Assembly: GCA_022641775.1 (NCBI GenBank)
Contig: JALCDS010000010.1
Coordinates: forward strand, 1 to 64,000
Direction: 5' to 3'
Length of the DNA stretch: 64,000 nt
From: Clostridiaceae bacterium
GTDB lineage: Bacteria; Cyanobacteriota; Vampirovibrionia; Gastranaerophilales; Gastranaerophilaceae
The notes under the pieces are model-generated. The model had not been told where the DNA came from. It ran no database searches and worked only from the letters and a program-made list of their open reading frames with translations. The position numbers and the translations under genes were made by a program. Every line of letters begins with the position of its first letter. The first letter of the stretch is position 1. Below are positions 1 through 7,545 of this stretch, piece by piece.

Positions 1-86
1 CTCTCAATTAAAACGAAAACTCAACGTTTCCGTTTATAATTGCTCATCTCTCTCTCACTCCGTTCGTTCGTGCCTCTGCTCGGGGT

Positions 87-235
87 AAAAAAAAGCCATT
101 CTATAAAAGAACGGCTACCAGACTTGGGGAGGAGGTATGAAAACCGAAGTTTTCATATCTTATATTTTTCTATACGTCAATAATTTTTCAAATCTTCAAA
201 TTATTCTACAAATCTCCTCCAAACGTATGAGATAA
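87..235 (-). ncRNA. Candidate structured ncRNA with intrinsic terminator
   Basis: Read on the minus strand this stretch folds into a closing stem (GGAGGAG, complement of 214-220, with CTCCTCC, complement of 128-134) that encloses two hairpins. One is AATAATTT/AAATTATT (205-179). The other is ATGAAAAC-TTCG-GTTTTCAT (156-137), a C(UUCG)G-capped perfect 8-bp stem. About 20 nt later a terminator hairpin (116-94, one G-U pair) runs into eight U (94-87). The nested pairing plus terminator fits an independent RNA or the 3' end of an untranslated transcript. It does not match tmRNA, SRP RNA or RNase P as I know them. The 5' end is not defined; a further perfect hairpin lies at 257-276. Confidence 0.4.
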
Positions 236-274
236 TAAATCTTAATTTTTGTATTGAAGCTTTATATACAAAGC

Positions 275-303
275 TTGACAACTATCTTTACTTAAAATAC
301 AAT
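275..303 (+). promoter_or_regulatory. Sigma-70 type promoter
   Basis: TTGACA at 275-280, a 17-bp spacer, and TACAAT at 298-303 make a near-consensus promoter. The -10 overlaps the ATG at 302, so transcription should start near 310, and that ATG would not be in the message. Confidence 0.6.
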
Positions 304-346
304 GCGGACGGAAATACATTTTATTTACACTAGAAAAGATAAAAAA

Positions 347-1390
347 TTGAACAGTTTATTAGCTATAGGAAAATATTTAGATCAACCCCGCCTTGTAGGC
401 AAATTTTCAAACTCTGTACCGGCACTATTAACAGGTAGCGGTGCAATGGTTTTGATGCATAATTTATACAAAACTCCAGACAAAGATGAAAAAAAAGTTT
501 TTATTAAAGATTTTTCAATTTTGGCAGGAACAATTGCTTCCGCTCTTATCGCAGTTAGAGGAATGAAACCTTTAAAAATTAAAGGTAAAACTATTTTCAA
601 AGGTTTTGAAGGTCTTTCTGAAAGAATGGATTTAAAAGAAATTGCTGAAAATAATACAGAATTAATCAACAAATTTTTGAAACACAACCAAGCAAGTGAA
701 GCTACAAAAAACATTTTAAACAAAGCTAAAAATAAAGTTTTAAAATTAAAAGAAATTCGTACTCTTTTTGATGATTTAAACAAAAATAAGGCCGGAAAAG
801 ACCTTCTGCAAGAACTCATTCCGGATCCTGAAAACGTAACTTCAAAAGAAATATTTTCTGAAATTAAAAGATTGTCATTGATGGGACTTGTCCCTGTATT
901 GGGTGGTATTGCCGGTGGAATTATAGGCGACAGATTTACTGAAAAAAATTGGAAAGACAAAATTCCAAATAAAATTAAAGAAGGTGCTTATCAATATTTG
1001 GCAAATATTTTCTTGTGTAATATTGGTGCAGGCGGAGCGTTAGCAATTCTTGAAAAAGCTAAAATAAAATCAAAAGCTCCTCGTGCTCTTGGTATGATTG
1101 GTGGCATTTTGGCAGTCGGCGTTCTCGGCGGTAGCGCTATTGCAAACGAAATAGGCAACAAAATTATTAATCCGCTTTTAGGCAAAAAGAATAAAGAGTC
1201 ACTGTATGATGAAAGAACTCCTGAAGCTATTGATTTGGGCTTACACCTCGATGATGTTGCATCAGTTGCAGTTTTGTCAGGATTGAAATGGATTGAACCT
1301 GCTCTACCTTTGTTATACTCGGTTTCAGCTTATCGTGCAGGCATAGGATATAGAAACGGTCACAAAAAAACGACTTCAATTAATGCTTAA
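347..1390 (+). CDS. Orphan glycine-rich membrane protein (paralogue A)
   Basis: No named family recognised. The open frame runs from an ATG at 302, but a promoter -10 element covers that codon, so I place the start at the in-frame TTG at 347; its SD is weak and the N-terminus is uncertain. The protein alternates hydrophobic glycine-rich segments (LVPVLGGIAGGIIGD, MIGGILAVGVLGG) with a lysine-rich linker, suggesting a membrane-inserted protein. Its C-terminal half resembles the minus-strand protein ending at 2553: both have a G-rich segment, a KIKE-type stretch, an IxNxI run, an HLDD/QVDN site and a final YRAGIGY/YQIGI block. A short hairpin with a T-run follows the stop. Role unknown. Confidence 0.65.
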   Translation: MNSLLAIGKYLDQPRLVGKFSNSVPALLTGSGAMVLMHNLYKTPDKDEKKVFIKDFSILAGTIASALIAVRGMKPLKIKGKTIFKGFEGLSERMDLKEIAENNTELINKFLKHNQASEATKNILNKAKNKVLKLKEIRTLFDDLNKNKAGKDLLQELIPDPENVTSKEIFSEIKRLSLMGLVPVLGGIAGGIIGDRFTEKNWKDKIPNKIKEGAYQYLANIFLCNIGAGGALAILEKAKIKSKAPRALGMIGGILAVGVLGGSAIANEIGNKIINPLLGKKNKESLYDERTPEAIDLGLHLDDVASVAVLSGLKWIEPALPLLYSVSAYRAGIGYRNGHKKTTSINA

Positions 1391-1406
1391 CTAAAGTCGC
1401 TTTTTA
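1371..1406 (+). terminator. Probable intrinsic terminator
   Basis: CGACTT (1371-1376) pairs with AAGTCG (1394-1399) across the end of the gene, followed by CTTTTT. The stem is short and the loop long, so this is only moderately supported. Confidence 0.45.
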
Positions 1407-1428
1407 TACTCAATTTGTTTTGGATAAT

Positions 1429-1878
1429 TTACGCTTCAACATCCATTCTTGAACCTGCTTCATCAATTTGGTTTGTAGCATTTTTCAATTCTGCTACTTG
1501 TCTGTTCAATGAATCAACTTCACGCGCTTTATCTAAGGCTTTTCTTAAAAATTTCAATTTGCCGTTTTTAAAAAATAACGGTTGAGAATATATTGAAGTT
1601 TCTAATGGTTCAAAATCACCTGTTTCAGTATCAACAACTTCTGCTTTTAAAGCTTGGCGTTTACTAGCTTTCTTTATCAAAATATCAACAGGATTTTGTT
1701 CTTCACAAGAAGAAATCTCTTTAAGTGATTGGATAAAATTATTTCTTGCAGATGTACCTAATTTTGAAGCTTGTCTTTTTATAACATCATATGCACCATC
1801 TTCAAATTTTACGGCCATCCCAAAATTTACATTATTCTTTTTATTACAATTTAAACCTGTATTAATTCCCAGTTCCAT
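1429..1878 (-). CDS. Orphan protein with N-terminal NFG motif
   Basis: A 149-residue soluble protein not matched to a named family. It begins MELGINTG, followed by an asparagine/lysine-rich stretch and NVNFGMAVKF at residues 16-25. This is one of several unrelated proteins here with an aromatic F-[TSG]-[GA] motif close to the N-terminus. The rest is charged and helical, with a predicted short coiled coil near the C-terminus (AREVDSLNRQVAELKNA). An SD-like AAGGAAGG lies upstream of the ATG on the minus strand. It stands alone between two plus-strand genes. Function unknown. Confidence 0.7.
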   Translation of the reverse strand: MELGINTGLNCNKKNNVNFGMAVKFEDGAYDVIKRQASKLGTSARNNFIQSLKEISSCEEQNPVDILIKKASKRQALKAEVVDTETGDFEPLETSIYSQPLFFKNGKLKFLRKALDKAREVDSLNRQVAELKNATNQIDEAGSRMDVEA

Positions 1879-2052
1879 GCTTTTTGCCTTCCTTTTTTGT
1901 TCTTACCCAACTTTTAAAAACTCTCAAAAAAATTTTTGCGTTTTATTTTAACATTACGTTAAGATATGTAAAATGTAAGCTTTTTCATGTTCAAAAATTT
2001 TATGTTATGCTTTTATTTCTACTATAAATAAAATTATTTGAAAGGACAAATC

Positions 2053-2550
2053 ATGAAAGTTTCATTAAGAACAATTCAAAAACCATTTGTAGATATGATA
2101 AAAGGAACCCCTGAATATACCCAAGAATACTATAGACCAACTCATCTTTTGAGAAAAATGGTAGCTAATGAAGATGAATTTTATAGATTCAAATCTTATC
2201 AAAAAAAAGCTGATTTGTCTGACGTGAGATTTAACATAACATTCCCTGAAGAAACGCCTGATCAAATTTCTTTGACAGTTGCAGAAAGAACTAACCCGAC
2301 ATCTCGTGATTTGGCAACAGTTATTTCTAATTTATTCACAAAAAAAGAAAATAGAGAAAAATTGCCAACAATGACAACCAAAGAATGTCTTGATTTTTTC
2401 AAAAATGCTTTCTTAGGAGCTTTTAGACCTGGCAGAACACCAAACTATCCGACAAGAAATGTAACTTTTAATCCTAGTGAACCGTATGCAGATAGAATTA
2501 ATACCGCATTAAGGGAATTTGCCAACGAAAGATATATCGGCAGAAAATAA
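2053..2550 (+). CDS. Orphan soluble protein
   Basis: No family recognised. I use the ATG at 2053 because AAAGGA (2041-2046) sits six bases upstream; the frame is open to a TTG at 2038 but that codon has no SD. The product is 165 residues, basic, without signal peptide or membrane segment, and contains a TFPEETPDQISLTVAER strand-like block and a proline-rich C-terminal third (FRPGRTPNYPTRN). It converges with the minus-strand gene ending at 2553. Function unknown. Confidence 0.65.
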   Translation: MKVSLRTIQKPFVDMIKGTPEYTQEYYRPTHLLRKMVANEDEFYRFKSYQKKADLSDVRFNITFPEETPDQISLTVAERTNPTSRDLATVISNLFTKKENREKLPTMTTKECLDFFKNAFLGAFRPGRTPNYPTRNVTFNPSEPYADRINTALREFANERYIGRK

Positions 2551-2552
2551 GT

Positions 2553-3260
2553 TTAGTCTTGTTTTATTCCTATTTGGTAACCTGAAAACAGATGTGCTGC
2601 AGGTATAACTTTTGATGCTGTTTTGGCAATATTTGTACCGTTTGTAGCAAGCGAAGTTACAAGACAGACATTATCGACTTGTACCGACCAATCCTTCCAA
2701 CAAAGTTTTCTAATCTTATCTTTATCGTTAAAAATATTTTTATTTATATTATTAGAAATTTTGTTCCCAAAAACAACTCCATAGTATAATCCGACAAGCC
2801 CTGCAAACCCTTTAACGCAAGATAGTGTTTTGGCATTTAAAATAGGGTTTAACAAATTCGCTATTTTTACACCTGCTCCAACCAATAACGTTGGAACTAC
2901 ATAATTACCTATCAATTGTGTTACAGCTTCTTTTGTCTTTTGTTTGATATGTTTTGTATCAGAAACAGAACCTCCTAAAAAGCCTCCGGTTATTGCACCT
3001 GTCGCAAGTACCAATACATCTTTTTCTTTGCATTCAAGGTCCTTAAATGTTTTAAAAATCTTGTGAACAGAAATCGCATTTTTTAAAAAACTACCACTAC
3101 AATTTGTTCTGTGTTTTATTAATAAAGATAACGCTGCCGAAATTCCCAATGTACTTCCACAAGCTGAAGTAACTCTTGTCATATTAGACGGACGTTTATC
3201 CTTGTTTTGTTTCATCATATGTGATGAAACAAAGGGTAAATAACTCTGTATATTTAGCAT
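2553..3260 (-). CDS. Orphan glycine-rich membrane protein (paralogue B)
   Basis: A 235-residue protein with hydrophobic glycine-rich segments (VLATGAITGGFLGG, VPTLLVGAGVKIANLL, GFAGLVGLYYGVVFGNKI). The second half can be laid over the C-terminal part of the plus-strand protein ending at 1390. Matching points are the GG-rich segment, the KxKTKEAVTQLIGN stretch against KIKEGAYQYLAN, the IxNNINKNI run, VQVDNV against LHLDDV, and SGYQIGI against SAYRAGI. I infer a lineage-specific paralogous family, perhaps membrane-associated. The start ATG at 3260 is preceded by AGGAGG-like bases (ATAGGAGGC). Function unknown. Confidence 0.65.
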   Translation of the reverse strand: MLNIQSYLPFVSSHMMKQNKDKRPSNMTRVTSACGSTLGISAALSLLIKHRTNCSGSFLKNAISVHKIFKTFKDLECKEKDVLVLATGAITGGFLGGSVSDTKHIKQKTKEAVTQLIGNYVVPTLLVGAGVKIANLLNPILNAKTLSCVKGFAGLVGLYYGVVFGNKISNNINKNIFNDKDKIRKLCWKDWSVQVDNVCLVTSLATNGTNIAKTASKVIPAAHLFSGYQIGIKQD

Positions 3261-3383
3261 TCTATTGAAACTGCTTTAAACAGTTTGCCTCCTATGTATA
3301 TTTTAACGAAAATGATTTTATATCTAAGATGTATTTAATGGCAATAGATTTTTTAAAAACGTTACAATTGTACATAATACACT

Positions 3384-3722
3384 TTAACTTTCCAACCATT
3401 CTTTCAATACAATAGCATTATTATATTTTTCATTTTTTGCCGAATATAATAACGTAATATTATGATTTGTGTATTCTTTTTTAAATTGCATAGCAAATTC
3501 ATTATTATTTAATTCTTCAAAATATTTGTTTTTAAACAACTCAAATTTGCTGATATCGTGATTGAACCACTTCCGAAGTTCATTACTGGGTGCTATTTCC
3601 TTTGCCCACAAATTTATTTTTGCTTTTTCTTTGGAGATACCTCTCGGCCATAATCTGTCAACCAAAATTCTATATTCACAATCTTCAACATTTTCATCAT
3701 ATATTCTTTTTATTCTAAACAT
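3384..3722 (-). CDS. DUF488 family protein (YeaO-like)
   Basis: Matches the DUF488/YeaO family: an N-terminal MFRIKRIYD, then the hallmark RILVDRLWPRGISKEKA, WAKEIAPSNELRKWF and a C-terminal ITLLYSAKNEKYNNA. Length 112 residues is typical for this small family. The start at 3722 is chosen because GAGG sits six bases upstream; the longer frame to 3743 adds seven residues without an SD. The family's biochemical role is unsettled. It stands alone between orphan genes on the same strand. Confidence 0.88.
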   Translation of the reverse strand: MFRIKRIYDENVEDCEYRILVDRLWPRGISKEKAKINLWAKEIAPSNELRKWFNHDISKFELFKNKYFEELNNNEFAMQFKKEYTNHNITLLYSAKNEKYNNAIVLKEWLES

Positions 3723-3846
3723 ATTAAACCTCAAAATTATCATGATTATAGCATATTCTTAAATATTTTCGCAATTAAAAGGGTTGAATTAATACAGTAA
3801 AAATATTTGAAAACGGTGAACTTAAAACAATCATAAAACAATTTGC

Positions 3847-4470
3847 CTATTTGCTATTTTTAATCAAATTTTGAATAGAATCGTTTAGTTTTTCGGTATC
3901 TTCTTTCAATTTATTTTTGGCATCATTTTTGGCTTCAGCCTTAGCTTTTTTAGCTTGGATTTTCATTTCATGTGCTTGCAATTTTTGTGTTTTTTTTGAT
4001 ATAACTTTTTGCATATCTTCATCAGCTAACTTCAATTCTAAATCTAACATTCCGTTACGAGTTTTTGTTGATTGAACATTAGTATTAGAAATAATAGCCT
4101 CTTTTAAAACCTTTGTTGAATCCTTTAGACTATCAACTACATTATATTTATCACTAAATAAACGCAATTGGATATTACCATCTTCAAAAATACTTTCAAA
4201 AAACTTTCTGACAAAACATTTTGTAATATCATCGTAGAACATATGCATTGAACTTTCTACAGAAGTCACTCCTGTTCTCATGGCATGAAAAACAATATCT
4301 ACATCATATTTTTTACAGAAATCCATAGCTTTTTGATTTCGTTGAAAAGTATCAACTAATTCATTTGCTAAATTAGGATATTTTTTATATAAACCACTGC
4401 ATTCAATACTCTTGATTGCTGTAAAATTAGTGTTGTTATTTGTATGTAAATTACTATTTTGAACCTTCAT
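3847..4470 (-). CDS. Orphan protein with N-terminal NFTA motif
   Basis: Begins with an asparagine-rich leader (MKVQNSNLHTNNNT) followed by NFTAIK at residues 15-20, the same kind of F-[TSG]-[GA] motif found in several other orphans of this window. The middle is globular; the last 60 residues are lysine/glutamate/alanine-rich and likely a long coiled-coil helix (QAHEMKIQAKKAKAEAK). AAGGAG precedes the ATG. A perfect 15-bp inverted repeat (4482-4519) ends directly at the SD, suggesting control of translation or transcription at this point. No family recognised. Confidence 0.72.
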   Translation of the reverse strand: MKVQNSNLHTNNNTNFTAIKSIECSGLYKKYPNLANELVDTFQRNQKAMDFCKKYDVDIVFHAMRTGVTSVESSMHMFYDDITKCFVRKFFESIFEDGNIQLRLFSDKYNVVDSLKDSTKVLKEAIISNTNVQSTKTRNGMLDLELKLADEDMQKVISKKTQKLQAHEMKIQAKKAKAEAKNDAKNKLKEDTEKLNDSIQNLIKNSK

Positions 4471-4481
4471 AAAATTTCTCC

Positions 4482-4519
4482 TTTTAATTTTAGATATTAT
4501 AAATTATCTAAAATTAAAA
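4482..4519 (-). promoter_or_regulatory. Perfect 15-bp inverted repeat abutting an SD
   Basis: TTTTAATTTTAGATA (4482-4496) is exactly complementary to 4505-4519 across an 8-base loop. On the minus strand the 3' arm runs straight into AAGGAG of the gene starting at 4470, so an RNA hairpin here would sit against or partly cover the ribosome site. Confidence 0.5.
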
Positions 4520-4753
4520 TTTGCTAGCAAAATTTGTTTAAGCAGGTAAAACCTTTAACTTTTTGCTAATATTAATAAATGTAAATATAGATTTATTAAT
4601 AGTCTCAAACCCACATAACATTGGGGATATTTTAATATATTTATACAAGAGCACTGCGCAATTTTTAAACTCTAAAATTTTTAATAAAATCATAGAGATT
4701 TTTAAAAAAGAGAAAATTTCAAAGAGAATATTAAAAGTATAAAGGAGAGAACA

Positions 4754-5143
4754 ATGAAATTAGAACCGACTAAACAGACTCATACTGCTAACCATACTCA
4801 AAATAATGGCAATAAGAAAGTCAAAAAAGAATTTAATCCTGAATCAGATCAAGTTACACAAAATATTTTTGATACTTTATCTGAAGACGAATTAAACCAT
4901 TTGAATCTTGATAAATTTACCATGGCACTTATGCATGGAGAAGATTCATTTTATCGTATAGATAAAAATAAAGATGGAATATTTCAAGCAGCAGAATTAA
5001 ACAATCCGAAAAATAAGGATGAGGATGATTGTTTTTATGAAAATAAATATATGAATAAAAATAAAAATAATACTTTTGAAAACACTTCATTTACAGATTA
5101 TGTAGTTAATATGTATAGAGATTCAATTAAAAAAAATGATTAA
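4754..5143 (+). CDS. Small EF-hand-like calcium-binding protein
   Basis: A 129-residue hydrophilic protein with one canonical EF-hand loop at residues 70-81 (DKNKDGIFQAAE). Ligand positions 1, 3, 5, 9 and 12 are D70, N72, D74, Q78 and E81, with Gly at position 6. There is no signal peptide or membrane helix, so I expect a cytoplasmic or unconventionally exported protein. The N-terminal 30 residues are N/T/K-rich and likely disordered. GGAGAG lies upstream of the ATG. It is monocistronic, ending before a bidirectional terminator shared with the opposing tRNA-Ser gene. The role (calcium sensor or dockerin-like) cannot be decided from sequence. Confidence 0.7.
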   Translation: MKLEPTKQTHTANHTQNNGNKKVKKEFNPESDQVTQNIFDTLSEDELNHLNLDKFTMALMHGEDSFYRIDKNKDGIFQAAELNNPKNKDEDDCFYENKYMNKNKNNTFENTSFTDYVVNMYRDSIKKND

Positions 5144-5211
5144 TAATTTTTAGATTTAGGAAACAAAGCAAAGCTTTGTTGTACTCATCTATTTCTATAA
5201 ATAACTTCAAC

Positions 5212-5240
5212 AAAAAAAAGACCTTGAAAAAGGTCTTTTT
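5212..5240 (-). terminator. Bidirectional intrinsic terminator
   Basis: AAGACCTT (5218-5225), GAAA loop, AAGGTCTT (5230-5237), with A-rich and T-rich flanks. It ends tRNA-Ser on the minus strand and can also stop the plus-strand gene ending at 5143. Confidence 0.8.
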
Positions 5241-5243
5241 AAA

Positions 5244-5333
5244 TGGAGGAGGAGGTGGGATTCGAACCCACGGTACGCGTGAACGTACGACAGTTTTCAA
5301 GACTGCTCCGATCAACCGCTCTGGCACTCCTCC
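5244..5333 (-). tRNA. tRNA-Ser(UGA)
   Basis: Acceptor GGAGGAG/CTCCTCC, long variable arm typical of class II tRNA, T arm GTGGG-TTCGAAT-CCCAC, anticodon loop CTTGAAA giving anticodon TGA (reads UCN). CCA is encoded (5246-5244 on the minus strand). The discriminator reads as U rather than the usual G for serine tRNAs, which is odd. Confidence 0.95.
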
Positions 5334-5441
5334 ATATACGATTGTTTCAGATATTTCTTATTCTACTTAATCAAAGCTAATTGTCAAGACTATTTTGTCT
5401 TGGCTATTTTGTGTTACAATAATTTTAAAAAGTGAGGAAAT

Positions 5442-6284
5442 ATGGATACCAAAACAGTTAAAATTACTAAAATGCAAGGTTGCGGAAATGATTTTGTCAT
5501 AATTGATTATGATGAATTTGAAAAAACAAAACTTTCAATGCCTGAGTTTGCAAAACAAGTTTGTGACCGAAATTTTGGTGTGGGCGCTGATGGTCTTATT
5601 ATTCCTGATTTACACCCAAACAATGAAACTGATATCGCTTGGTTTTTTTACAATTCCGATGGTTCTACCGCTCAAATGTGTGGAAACGGTATGAGATGTT
5701 TTTCAAAATACGTTTTTGATAAAAAAATTATTACTAAAAAATCTTTTTCCGTAAAAACTCTTGCAGGAATTATAAAACCTGAAATTTTGGATGATGGCAA
5801 TATAAAAGTCAACATGGGTGTTCCAATTTTAGACCACAACAAAATTCCATTCCGTGGTGACAAAACCATAAAAGCTTTAGGTGAAGAATTTGAAATTACT
5901 CCTGTTTCAATGGGAAATCCTCACTGTGTGATCTTTGTAAAAGATAAACCACTTGATTTTGCAAAAAAATACGGACCGACAATAGAAAAACACAAATTTT
6001 TCCCGGAAAAAACAAATACGGAGTTTGTAAAAGTTCTTTCCAAAAATGAAGTTGAAATGCGTGTTTATGAGCGCGGTTGCGGAATAACTTTGGCTTGCGG
6101 AACAGGAGCTTGTGCAAGTGTTGTTGCAGGTGTTTTAAATAACTTAACAGAAAATAAGGTCAAAGTTAATTTGCTTGGTGGCTCTGTATTCGTTGAATGG
6201 CAAGGCTCTCAAGAAAATCCTAACAAAGATATTTTCTTGATTGGTCCTGCAAATTATTCATTCACGGCAGATTACATGTTGTAA
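5442..6284 (+). CDS. dapF: Diaminopimelate epimerase
   Basis: Interconverts LL- and meso-diaminopimelate for lysine and peptidoglycan synthesis in the cytosol. Both halves of the pseudo-symmetric fold are visible: MQGCGNDFVIID at the N-terminus, GADGLI, NSDGSTAQMCGNGMR with the first catalytic Cys, MGNPHCVIF, and ERGCGITLACGTGA with the second catalytic Cys. The length (280) is normal. The start has GTGAGGA immediately upstream. It is followed after about 60 bases by rpsF. The opposing tRNA-Ser gene lies upstream. Nothing unusual in the active site. Confidence 0.97.
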   Translation: MDTKTVKITKMQGCGNDFVIIDYDEFEKTKLSMPEFAKQVCDRNFGVGADGLIIPDLHPNNETDIAWFFYNSDGSTAQMCGNGMRCFSKYVFDKKIITKKSFSVKTLAGIIKPEILDDGNIKVNMGVPILDHNKIPFRGDKTIKALGEEFEITPVSMGNPHCVIFVKDKPLDFAKKYGPTIEKHKFFPEKTNTEFVKVLSKNEVEMRVYERGCGITLACGTGACASVVAGVLNNLTENKVKVNLLGGSVFVEWQGSQENPNKDIFLIGPANYSFTADYML

Positions 6285-6343
6285 AAATAATTATTTTCAT
6301 GATAATATCAATACATACACTATAATTAAAAGGAGAAATATAA

Positions 6344-6649
6344 ATGAAAACTTATGAATTATTAGCTATATTCAAACCAAACCTTGATGCTGAAGAAGTT
6401 GATAAAAGCGTTAAGAAATTAGAAGATACAGTTACTGAATTCGGTGGAAAAACAGAATCTACAGACAAAATAGGCAGAAAAAAACTTGCTTATGATATCA
6501 ACAAATTCAGAGACGGATTTTTCGTTTCTACAAACATCAGCCTTCCTGAAGAAAAAGTTGCTGAATTCAAAAGACAATTAAGATTAACAGACAGCATTTT
6601 AAGAACAATGTTTATGGAAGTTTCAAAAAAAGCTGAATTAAGCAAATAA
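6344..6649 (+). CDS. rpsF: 30S ribosomal protein bS6
   Basis: 101 residues with the bS6 pattern: MKTYELLAIFKPN, then an alpha/beta fold with KIGRKKLAYDINK and FRDGFFV, and RLTDSILRTMF near the end. It binds the central domain of 16S rRNA together with bS18, whose gene lies downstream. AAGGAG precedes the start and a TATAAT -10 lies at about 6320. First gene of the conserved rpsF-ssb-rpsR operon. Confidence 0.96.
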   Translation: MKTYELLAIFKPNLDAEEVDKSVKKLEDTVTEFGGKTESTDKIGRKKLAYDINKFRDGFFVSTNISLPEEKVAEFKRQLRLTDSILRTMFMEVSKKAELSK

Positions 6650-6662
6650 GAAAGGGCATTAA

Positions 6663-7070
6663 ATGTCAATTGCAAAAACAGTAGTAACAGGAACAATATA
6701 TAGAACTGCAGAAAAACGTTTCACTCAAAATAATGTTGGCGTTTCTGCTTTTGTTATGAATATAGGCGAACGTGATGAATTACTTATAAGAGTAATTTCA
6801 AAACGTCAAAATATGGATGACTTGGTTTCATCATTGACAAAAGGTGAAAAAGTTTTAGTAGAAGGCAGATTACAAACAAATTCTGTTAAAACTGATTCAG
6901 GTGCCGAAAGAAAAATCTATGAAATAGATGCAAATTCTATTGAAAGAATGGGTGCATCAGGTTCTACTGATACATCTTCCGAAAATTACGGAACAGAAGA
7001 AATCGTGAAATTTGAATCTGACGATATGTCAGGTAACGAATTAATCGGTGAAGACGAAATTCCGTTTTAG
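6663..7070 (+). CDS. ssb: Single-stranded DNA-binding protein
   Basis: OB-fold SSB of 135 residues: N-terminal strands (KTVVTGTIYRTAEKRFTQNN), a GEKVLVEGRLQTN strand pair, a glycine/serine linker and an acidic tip ending DEIPF, the site that docks repair and replication partners. It is shorter than most SSBs because the linker is compact. It lies 13 bases after rpsF with AAGG as SD. The usual SSB position between rpsF and rpsR supports the call. Confidence 0.95.
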   Translation: MSIAKTVVTGTIYRTAEKRFTQNNVGVSAFVMNIGERDELLIRVISKRQNMDDLVSSLTKGEKVLVEGRLQTNSVKTDSGAERKIYEIDANSIERMGASGSTDTSSENYGTEEIVKFESDDMSGNELIGEDEIPF

Positions 7071-7153
7071 CGTGAGCGAGCTGAGTTAAATAGGCTTGGC
7101 TGATAAAATAAAAATAGTAAAATAATAATAAGGCTAGAAAGGCAATTAGAAAA

Positions 7154-7384
7154 ATGAGACAAGAAATGAAAGACGCAAAAAAGAAAAAAAATTGCAGTCT
7201 ATGTGCAGATAAAGTTGAATACATCGACTTTAAAGATGCATCAAAGTTAAGAAGATACTTAACAGAAGCCGGAAAAATTATTCCTCGCAGAATTACCGGT
7301 AACTGTGCAAAACACCAAAGAATGATTGTCAAGGCAATCAAACAAGCAAGAGAAGCAGCTATTTTGAGCTACACTTTTGACTAG
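7154..7384 (+). CDS. rpsR: 30S ribosomal protein bS18
   Basis: 76 residues: an N-terminal lysine-rich tail with CSLCADKVEYIDFKD, then LRRYLTEAGKIIPRRITGNCAKHQR and a basic helical C-terminus, all standard for bS18. The two N-terminal Cys (CxxC) resemble the zinc-type C+ form of bS18. Last gene of the rpsF-ssb-rpsR set, ended by a strong terminator at 7408. Confidence 0.96.
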   Translation: MRQEMKDAKKKKNCSLCADKVEYIDFKDASKLRRYLTEAGKIIPRRITGNCAKHQRMIVKAIKQAREAAILSYTFD

Positions 7385-7407
7385 TTTTGTAAATATCTAA
7401 AAAATTT

Positions 7408-7443
7408 ATACCGCAGTAAGAAAATCTTATTGCGGTATTTTTT
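7408..7443 (+). terminator. Intrinsic terminator after rpsR
   Basis: ATACCGCAGTAAG (7408-7420) pairs with CTTATTGCGGTAT (7426-7438) with one G-U type mismatch, followed by a T-run. Confidence 0.88.
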
Positions 7444-7545
7444 ATTCAACTTTTTTTGAAACATTAAAAAAAAATAAATTTTCTCCTCATTTCCATCCTT
7501 TTCACCTATAATAAAAATATAATGAATTTAAAGAGGTATTTTCAA

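Noticed and set aside
137-235. Plus-strand 32-codon frame directly after GGAGGAGGT
   Set aside because: The purine run abuts the ATG with no spacing, and the first 20 bases are one arm of a perfect hairpin better explained as minus-strand RNA structure.
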